From the NCBI GenBank assembly GCA_002687715.1, contig NZBC01000042.1:1-38222 (forward strand): 38,222 nucleotides of DNA, written 5' to 3'. The position numbers were made by a program, and so were the translations under genes. The stretch comes from Planctomycetota bacterium (GTDB lineage: Bacteria; Planctomycetota; GCA-002687715). How positions within the stretch are numbered: position 1 is the first letter of the stretch; each line of letters opens with the position of its first letter. The notes beneath the pieces were generated by a model. That model made no database searches, was not told the origin of the DNA, and was given only the letters and a program-made list of their open reading frames with translations. Below are positions 33,154-38,222 of this stretch, one piece after another.

Positions 33154-34513
33154 GGGTGACCTCCCCGGTGAGGGCGCGCAAGATGCCCGCGACCTTGTGC
33201 CGCGTTTCCATCTCCTCCAGATCGGGGTCCGATCCGGCAACGATCCCGCCCCCGCCGAAGAAGTGCAGCGTGTCTCCCGCGGTGAAGCCGGAGCGAATGA
33301 GGATGTTCGTGTCCATGCGTCCGTCGTACCCGAGGTAACCGAACGCCCCGCAGTAGGGACCCCGGCCACTCGGCTCCAAAACGTCGATGAGCTCCATGGC
33401 GCGGATGCGGGGCGCACCCGTGATCGAACCCCCGGGGAGCGTAGCGCGCAAGAGGTCGGCGCGATCCCGGCCACCAGCCAACGTCCCTCGCACGGTCGCA
33501 ACCAGGTGGTGGACCGTCGGGTGGGTCTCCACGTCGAGCGGCCGGCTGACGACCACGGTGCCCGGAACGCACACCCGCGACAAGTCGTTACGCATCACGT
33601 CGACGATCATCGCGAGCTCGGCGCGGTCCTTCTCGGATTCCCGCAGTCGGGCCGCCAGCGCGGCGTCTCGGGCCGGGTCGTCCGATCGCGGCGCCGTGCC
33701 CTTGATGGGCCGGGTCTCGACCTGGACCCCGTCGCAGCGAAGGAACCGCTCCGGCGAAACGCTCAGCAACGTCTCGCCGTTCGCGGTCGCAAACCCGCCG
33801 AACGCGGCGGGGTTCTCGGCCCGCAGACGCCGATAGAACCCCACGAGGTCACGGGGACGCGGCACTGACCAACGCTGCGCGAGGTTCACCTGATAGACGT
33901 CGCCGTCGAGGATGTGCCTCCGCGCCCGCCGAACGGCCTCGCGATGACGGCCGGCGTCGGGACGGGTCACGTCATCCGGCCGGCACGGGGGGCCCGGGAC
34001 CTCCCCCGGGTCGCGCGCGGGATCGAGGACGCGTCCTGCGAGCGCCGTCGCGATCTCGTGCGCACGATCGGTCGCCGCCGCATCGTCCGGATCCTCGAGC
34101 ACGAGCAGCTCCACCTCGCCGGCCGTCTCGTCGATGGCGATGGCGACCCGCGTGGCGAGTAGGTGGACGCCCGGCAGCGCCGATACCCGCGCGTGCCGAT
34201 CGGGCAGCGTCTCGAGCGTCGTGCGGACGTCGTACCCGAACCACCCCACGAGGCCACCCGAAAACGGCCACCGCGGATGGGGATCGCACACCCAGGTCGA
34301 GAGGTGCTCCGCCATGACCTCGAGCGGATCGGGCGCATCCGGCTCGCCGGACCACGACACGACCGGCGTTCCACCCGCGACGAGGATCGAGACGCCGTCT
34401 CCCCCGTCGAGCAACGCCACCCCGTCGAGGTCCGCTGCCCGCGCCAGCAGCGCGCCCGCGTCGCTCGTCGAGGCGAGAGGTCGGGAGACGGTGGTCAGGT
34501 GGCGAGTCGGCAT
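33146..34513 (-). CDS. pabB: Aminodeoxychorismate synthase component I
   Basis: Makes 4-amino-4-deoxychorismate from chorismate and ammonia, the first p-aminobenzoate step. 455 residues of the anthranilate/ADC synthase family. Chorismate-binding landmarks are PIKGTAPR (about 275), AELAMIVDVMRNDLSRV (about 303-319), GSITGAPRIRAMELID (about 365-380) and GYDGRMDTNILIRS (about 400-413). The PIKGT Lys is the hallmark of PabB, while anthranilate synthases have PIAGT. No glutaminase subunit gene (pabA) is visible nearby. The start is ATG 34513. TAACGT at 34526-34521 lies 7 nt upstream and fits a leaderless promoter. It overlaps pabC by 8 bp and is divergent from xerC. Confidence 0.93.
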   Translation of the reverse strand: MPTRHLTTVSRPLASTSDAGALLARAADLDGVALLDGGDGVSILVAGGTPVVSWSGEPDAPDPLEVMAEHLSTWVCDPHPRWPFSGGLVGWFGYDVRTTLETLPDRHARVSALPGVHLLATRVAIAIDETAGEVELLVLEDPDDAAATDRAHEIATALAGRVLDPARDPGEVPGPPCRPDDVTRPDAGRHREAVRRARRHILDGDVYQVNLAQRWSVPRPRDLVGFYRRLRAENPAAFGGFATANGETLLSVSPERFLRCDGVQVETRPIKGTAPRSDDPARDAALAARLRESEKDRAELAMIVDVMRNDLSRVCVPGTVVVSRPLDVETHPTVHHLVATVRGTLAGGRDRADLLRATLPGGSITGAPRIRAMELIDVLEPSGRGPYCGAFGYLGYDGRMDTNILIRSGFTAGDTLHFFGGGGIVAGSDPDLEEMETRHKVAGILRALTGEVTRG

Positions 34514-34568
34514 CGCCCGGACGTTAGCATCCGTCCCGGTCGGCCCGTCGTCGTCTACAATCGCTTCC
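34514..34568. promoter_or_regulatory. Divergent promoters of pabB and xerC, both predicted leaderless
   Basis: For xerC, TACAAT at 34556-34561 is followed by 7 nt and the GTG at 34569. For pabB, reading the minus strand, TAACGT (34526-34521, in TGCTAACGT) is followed by 7 nt and the ATG at 34513. Neither gap contains a Shine-Dalgarno sequence. Both transcripts would begin at about the first base of the start codon. Confidence 0.5.
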
Positions 34569-35450
34569 GTGCGACATCTGGCCGAGTACCTCGCGCACCT
34601 GCAAGACGCCCGCGACGTCTCGGATCACACCTTGCGCGCATACCGGACCGACCTCACGCGATTCGCCGACTCCCTCGCCGCGGACGAGCGCGATGCCCCG
34701 ACGACGCTCGGCCCGGGCGACCTGAAGAGCTACGTCGCGGGGCTGCTCGACCAGGGACTCGAACGCTCCACGGTCGCTCGCCATGTCGCAGCGCTGCGGG
34801 GCTTCTTTCGGTGGCTCCTCGCCGCTGGCAAGCACGACGACGACCCCGCGCAAGCGCTCCGGGTGCCGCGCCGCGGACGCACCCTGCCCCGGGTCCTCTC
34901 CCAGGAGCAGATGGAACGCCTGCTGGCCGCGCCCGCGGGCGACGGTTTCCTCGCGCTCCGCGACCGCGCGCTCCTCGAGACGCTCTACAGCGCAGGTCTG
35001 CGCGTGTCCGAACTCGTGGCCTTGGACGTCCGCGATGTCGATCTCGTCCGCGGAGTCGCCCGCGTCCTCGGCAAGGGCAACAAGGAACGCCTCGCCCTCA
35101 TCGGCTCCTACGCCCGCGACGCCCTCACCGCCTGGCTCCCGCTCCGGGCCCGCCGGGCCACTCCCCACGCCGGCGACGCCCTGTTCCTCAATCACCGGGG
35201 CGGCCGCCTCACCGACCGCAGCGTCCGCCGCCTCCTCGAAAAGGCCCTGATCCGCGCTGGCCTCCCCCCAGGAATCTCCCCCCACACCCTGCGCCACTCC
35301 TTCGCCACCCATCTCCTCGCCTCCGGCGCCGGGTTGAAGGAGGTCCAGGAAATGCTCGGCCACGCCCACCTCGCGAGCACGCAGATCTACACCCACGTCT
35401 CACCCGAGCACCTGCGGCAGGCGTACGAGGCGGCGCATCCGCGGGCGTGA
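34569..35450 (+). CDS. xerC: Tyrosine recombinase XerC/XerD
   Basis: A site-specific recombinase that resolves chromosome dimers, with FtsK, at dif sites. 293 residues, the normal Xer length. The N-terminal SAM-like DNA-binding domain (about 1-90) contains AEYLAHLQDARDVSDHTLRAYRTDL. The catalytic domain has all six residues: Arg in SAGLRVSELVALD (about 145), Lys in GKGNKERLALIG (about 173), His-x-x-Arg in HTLRHSFATHLL (about 240-251), His in LGHAHLASTQIYTHVS (about 263) and Tyr in the same segment. XerC cannot be told from XerD by sight, and no second Xer is in the window. The frame is open 435 bp upstream, opposite pabB, but the GTG at 34569, behind TACAAT, gives the family start (VRHLAEYLAHL). 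Confidence 0.9.
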   Translation: MRHLAEYLAHLQDARDVSDHTLRAYRTDLTRFADSLAADERDAPTTLGPGDLKSYVAGLLDQGLERSTVARHVAALRGFFRWLLAAGKHDDDPAQALRVPRRGRTLPRVLSQEQMERLLAAPAGDGFLALRDRALLETLYSAGLRVSELVALDVRDVDLVRGVARVLGKGNKERLALIGSYARDALTAWLPLRARRATPHAGDALFLNHRGGRLTDRSVRRLLEKALIRAGLPPGISPHTLRHSFATHLLASGAGLKEVQEMLGHAHLASTQIYTHVSPEHLRQAYEAAHPRA

Positions 35451-35502
35451 GCGCAACGCCCACCCGTTAGAAGGCGCGCAGTTGGAGTTCAGTGGAGCAA
35501 GA

Positions 35503-35565
35503 AGAAGGAGAACCCAGGAGCCAGGGCCAGAAACTGGTCTGATCTGGTTCCTGGGTTCTCCTTCT
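35503..35565. terminator. Long inverted repeat between convergent xerC and prkA
   Basis: Two 22-bp arms (35503-35524 and 35544-35565) pair with one mismatch around a 19-base centre, which itself contains CCAG/CTGG. The core AAGGAGAACCCAGGA with TCCTGGGTTCTCCTT is perfect over 15 bp. It lies in the 141-bp gap between convergent genes, so it probably ends both transcripts; on the plus strand TTTT follows about 10 bp after the stem, a weak U-tract, and the minus strand has none. It could also be a dispersed palindromic (REP-like) element. Confidence 0.6.
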
Positions 35566-35591
35566 CTCCTCCGTTTTCCTCCCGCGACCTG

Positions 35592-37850
35592 CTACGCCTC
35601 CAGATCCCCATGATGCCGCTGGAAGTACCCGAGCACGTGCCCCACTGAAGTCTCGGAGTACTCGAAGTCGCCGATCAGCTGTGCGACGAGCTGGATGGCT
35701 GCCTCCTTGCGGTCGCGGACCATCCGCTCGGCACCGCCGGAGTGAACGGCGAGGGCGTCTTCGACGAGCGCAACGATGCGGTCACGCCGCTCGGTGAAGT
35801 AGGAGCGTTCGAGCGCGTCGAAGTGGTCCATGAACAGGTCTTCATAGACGATCGGGCTGTCGGGGTTCGAGAGCCGGAACGCGGCGATCTTGGTCATCAG
35901 GTTCTGGCGGAACCCGGGGAAGTCGTCCTCGACGCCGAGGCGCTCCTCGACGTCGGACATCAGGTTCTCGTCGGCGGTGACGAGCTCGCCGGTCTGCGGG
36001 GAGACTACCCGCTCACCCGTGCCAAACGCACGTACATGGAGCATGTAGTCCGAGAAGAGGCGGTGGTACTCGGTCTCTGCGACGAGTTCCGACGCCTTCT
36101 GGATCTCCCCCGCGACGTGCTTCAGGTACTCGCGGCGGACGATATCGATGAAGCCCGCCGGATCGTGGTAGTCGCCGTCTTCCTCGATGCGGAGGAAGGA
36201 GTAGAGGCTCGGGTCGGAGATGAGGCGGGGCAGGGCGTCGAACACGTCGACCGGCGTAATGCAGTCCTTGTCGCACTCGACCGCCATCTCGGTCAGCAGG
36301 CTCATCATCTCGCGGGGCGAGGCGCCGCGCCGGCCTTCGTACGCCGCGTCCGCGTAGCCTTCGAACTCCTCCTCCACGGCGTCGAACTCCCCCGCCAGCC
36401 CGCCGATGTGGGCGCGCAGGAGCTTGCTCTCCTCCTCGGTGAGGCCGCGGGGGATCTCCTTGCGGTCGTAGAGCCGTGCCTTCTGCATCGGGGTGAGATT
36501 CTTCACCACGCGTGACAGCGGCCCCTGGTACAGCCGGCTCTGCGGCCGCCGCATCCGAGTGAGGACCGCCCAGAGCGCGGCGCAGGTCGCCGAGTGCGGC
36601 GCGACGTGGCGCCCGCCCGACACCTGCTCGAGATGGCGCTGGTAGATCTGCGCCTCCTTCTTGTACTCGCGCAGGTACGGCACCTTGATGAGCTCGAATC
36701 GGCTCTTGAAGCTGGTGAAGCTCGGGTCGCGTTTGAACGCAACGAGGAACTTCTCGTTGGTCGTGCCGCAGAGGATCTGGTTCAGGTCGAGGGAGAGATT
36801 GCTGAGGTTCACGTACCCCCGCTCGGCCGTGGTGAGCAGGTACTTGTTCGCCTCGGGGTTGCGCTTGAGGAAGTCGCTGTACTCGACGATCCCCGCATTG
36901 CCGTCGACGAGGTCGCCGTGGGCCTCGAGCAGGGTCTCGTGCATCAGCACCGGCGGCAGACCGGTCATCTGACCGTGGCCAAGCAAGCGGGCGCCCGCGT
37001 CGATCGTGGTCTGCGGCTCGATCGTGATCGCACCCGTACGGTAGCGGTGGGACACGTAGTAGCGCTCGATGCGCACGTGGCGCATCACCTTCTTCCAGTC
37101 ACCCTCGTACGATCGGAGCAAGCTCTCGTAGATGACCTTGCTCTTCGGCGACAGGCCGCCCTTCAGGATGAAGTCGTTCCAGCGGAACCCTGCCCGCTCC
37201 TCCTCGGGTGCCTTTTCCAGTGCCTCCTCCAGAAAGCTGATGCGTCGGCGCTTGGGGATGAGGAAGAACGGGGGGTCCTTCATCTCGTCCGGCACCCGTG
37301 ACGAGATCAGCTTCTCCTCGATGTGTGCAAACGAGGCGACCTCCTCCAGCTTCTGGTCCGGAGCGAAGCCCATGCTCTTCTGGTCGGCCGACTCGCAGAA
37401 GATCCACGACAGACGAAACAGCGGGGCCTCGTCGATGCGCGAGAACGCTTCGAGACCGTTGCGGATGGCCTCGACGATCGAGCTCTTGGCTGACCCGTTC
37501 GGACCGTGCAGCAAGACGAAGCGATCGCAACGCCCGCGCTCGACGAACTCGGTCAGGATCTCGTAGATGCGATTCTGAACCTCCTCCTGCCCGAACACGT
37601 GCCCCGTCCCACATTCGAACGGGTCGTCGAAGAGACGCCAGCGAGCAGTCACGCCGTCGATCCCCGGGACCTCGTACCAACCGAGGCCATCGAAGAGGTC
37701 ACGCATGTACGTGGCCGCGTTGCGCGTCAGCGAGTAGGGCCGCTCGGCCAACAGGTCCATGTACTCGGCGAACGAAAGGACCGCCTTCTTGCGATCGAAC
37801 GTCTCCTTCGACGCCTCGGAGATCGCATCGATGATCTTGTCGAGGTCCAT
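35592..37850 (-). CDS. prkA: PrkA family serine protein kinase (YeaG-like)
   Basis: 752 residues, about 110 more than E. coli YeaG (644). The N-terminal AAA-like PrkA domain has the P-loop LLHGPNGSAKSSIVEAI (about 114-130) and the family-typical GHVFGQEEVQNRIYEIL (about 83-99). The conserved LSWIFCES, RSYEGDWKKVMRHVRIERYYVSHRYR (about 248-273, by position) and LTTAERGYVNLSNLSLDLNQILCGTTNEK regions follow, then the C-terminal PrkA domain. Family members act in stress or stationary-phase physiology and sit in prkA-yeaH-spoVR operons; neither partner is present here. ATG 37850 has AGGGG five nt upstream; TAGACT (37898-37893) is a likely -10. The kinase activity of the family has experimental support but lacks a Hanks fold. 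Confidence 0.93.
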   Translation of the reverse strand: MDLDKIIDAISEASKETFDRKKAVLSFAEYMDLLAERPYSLTRNAATYMRDLFDGLGWYEVPGIDGVTARWRLFDDPFECGTGHVFGQEEVQNRIYEILTEFVERGRCDRFVLLHGPNGSAKSSIVEAIRNGLEAFSRIDEAPLFRLSWIFCESADQKSMGFAPDQKLEEVASFAHIEEKLISSRVPDEMKDPPFFLIPKRRRISFLEEALEKAPEEERAGFRWNDFILKGGLSPKSKVIYESLLRSYEGDWKKVMRHVRIERYYVSHRYRTGAITIEPQTTIDAGARLLGHGQMTGLPPVLMHETLLEAHGDLVDGNAGIVEYSDFLKRNPEANKYLLTTAERGYVNLSNLSLDLNQILCGTTNEKFLVAFKRDPSFTSFKSRFELIKVPYLREYKKEAQIYQRHLEQVSGGRHVAPHSATCAALWAVLTRMRRPQSRLYQGPLSRVVKNLTPMQKARLYDRKEIPRGLTEEESKLLRAHIGGLAGEFDAVEEEFEGYADAAYEGRRGASPREMMSLLTEMAVECDKDCITPVDVFDALPRLISDPSLYSFLRIEEDGDYHDPAGFIDIVRREYLKHVAGEIQKASELVAETEYHRLFSDYMLHVRAFGTGERVVSPQTGELVTADENLMSDVEERLGVEDDFPGFRQNLMTKIAAFRLSNPDSPIVYEDLFMDHFDALERSYFTERRDRIVALVEDALAVHSGGAERMVRDRKEAAIQLVAQLIGDFEYSETSVGHVLGYFQRHHGDLEA

Positions 37851-37952
37851 GCTTGCCCCTCCGCCGACCGAAACGATCGGCTCCCCGTCAAGAGTCTATC
37901 GGCCGGAGGACTCTCCGCGCCGAAAAGACACCCGGTGCGGTAGAGTCCCCCT
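37851..37952. promoter_or_regulatory. Divergent promoters of prkA and a secreted-protein gene
   Basis: Minus strand: TAGACT (37898-37893, preceded by CGA) is the prkA -10, giving a leader of about 35 nt with a GGAGGGG ribosome-binding site before ATG 37850. Plus strand: TAGAGT at 37941-37946 is followed by only six bases and the ATG at 37953, so that transcript should be leaderless. The two promoters contrast leadered and leaderless initiation within 100 bp. Confidence 0.5.
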
Positions 37953-38222
37953 ATGACTTCCACTCAGTTCCACCGCGATCTTGGCGCATTCGTTCTGACC
38001 ACCGTCCTGGCGATTCCCGCCTTCGGGCAGGTGTTCACCGTGGCCCGAGACGACGACATGCTGCGGACGATCGACCCGGCCACGGCCGCGACGACGTCCG
38101 CGCTCATCATGACCCTCGCGGGCTCCACGATCCAGGGCGCGAACGGGCTTGCCATCGACCCGTCATCCGGCTTGTTCTACGCCGTCCTGAAGTGTGAACG
38201 CCGGTCGAAAAGTGCGGCAGTC
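37953..38222 (+). CDS. Secreted beta-propeller-like protein, N-terminal part, possibly interrupted
   Basis: The open frame starts at ATG 37953 and runs off the window; 90 residues are visible. A signal peptide (about 1-25, FVLTTVLAIPAFGQ) is followed by VARDDDMLRTIDPATAATTSALIMTL and GANGLAIDPSSGLFYAVLK (about 61-79), which has the rhythm of a first blade of YVTN/NHL-type or DUF4394-like propellers: a time-integrated 'T.Y.dp.tG.lya..' pattern. The last 11 residues (CERRSKSAAV) break this pattern, where a continuation like 'vsg..r.L' would be expected. The change coincides with a base string resembling an IS21-type terminus starting at 38193, so the gene may be split by an insertion. The predicted leaderless promoter at 37941 supports the start. 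Confidence 0.65.
   Translation, partial: MTSTQFHRDLGAFVLTTVLAIPAFGQVFTVARDDDMLRTIDPATAATTSALIMTLAGSTIQGANGLAIDPSSGLFYAVLKCERRSKSAAV
38193..38222. mobile_element. Candidate IS21-type element terminus at the window edge
   Basis: The final 30 bases begin TGTGAACGCCGGTCGAAAAG. A terminus starting TGT with an inner CGCCGGTCGAAA block is what I recall for several IS21-family inverted repeats. The string interrupts the protein pattern of the secreted gene at 37953, and the window stops at once, as assemblies often do inside repeated elements. No transposase is visible. The call rests on 20-odd bases and recollection of the family, so it is tentative. Confidence 0.35.

Noticed and set aside
34569..35450. 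xerC as the integrase of a mobile island
   Set aside because: Length and motifs are those of a housekeeping Xer recombinase, and no attachment repeats or cargo genes flank it.
1..38222. CRISPR arrays, tRNA and rRNA genes
   Set aside because: No regularly spaced repeats beyond the three-unit 17-bp array, and no cloverleaf or rRNA-like segment; nearly all bases are coding.

Overview
The window is 38.2 kb of strongly G+C-rich bacterial DNA. It is densely coded, with 33 protein genes called including two cut by the window edges, and I see no rRNA, tRNA or CRISPR. Several traits point to a Planctomycetota-like or deep-branching relative: a Hanks-type Ser/Thr kinase, an ECF sigma factor coupled to a YfbK-like von Willebrand A (vWA) protein with an anti-sigma-like N-terminus, a DUF58/BatA pair, a DUF6807 protein, PrkA, many secreted proteins whose signal peptides end in A-Q or G-Q, and a scarcity of Shine-Dalgarno sites. 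This assignment is inferred from gene content; no marker gene is present to prove it.

Layout. 1-4600 looks like the end of a surface-polysaccharide region: the C-terminal part of a flippase, a glutamine-dependent asparagine synthase, a crotonase-fold enzyme, and a glycosyltransferase on the other strand. The glycosyltransferase is the last gene of a trkA-trkH-glycosyltransferase operon (4600-7443). 7540-10065 carries a secreted TPR plus gluzincin-type metallopeptidase and a Ser/Thr kinase. Divergent from the kinase is a ClpB-D2-like AAA+ ATPase interrupted by one in-frame TAA (10961-10963) and followed by a textbook rho-independent terminator. Next come asnS, a small membrane coiled-coil protein, and a LysE-like/DUF6807 fusion divergent from a dihaem cytochrome with an ethylbenzene-dehydrogenase-type haem domain. 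17191-21303 carries an NSS-family Na+ symporter coupled to proC, and a secreted alpha/beta hydrolase.

21319-26584 is a vWA module. An ECF sigma gene sits behind what looks like its own ECF promoter and overlaps a membrane YfbK-like vWA gene. This converges on a DUF58-BatA-like pair. From 34513 down to 26680 the minus strand carries pabB-pabC-HEAT-like protein, two membrane-anchored proteins of unknown function, a 59-residue 2[4Fe-4S] ferredoxin, and xseA-xseB-ispA. The right end has xerC, a long inverted repeat, a lone prkA, and a secreted protein gene that appears to be interrupted at the last 30 bases by something resembling the terminus of an IS21-type element.

Operons are tightly packed, with 1-bp TGATG, 4-bp ATGA/GTGA and 8-bp overlaps. 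A recurrent signal is a TAGAAT/TACAAT/TAGAGT-like -10 box only 6-7 nt before the start codon (asnB, xerC, the last secreted gene, probably pabB), which predicts leaderless transcripts. The most unusual items are the nonsense codon at a conserved Glu of the AAA+ ATPase, the transporter/secreted-protein fusion that looks like a lost gene boundary, the self-controlled sigma/vWA module, and the candidate IS junction at the right edge.
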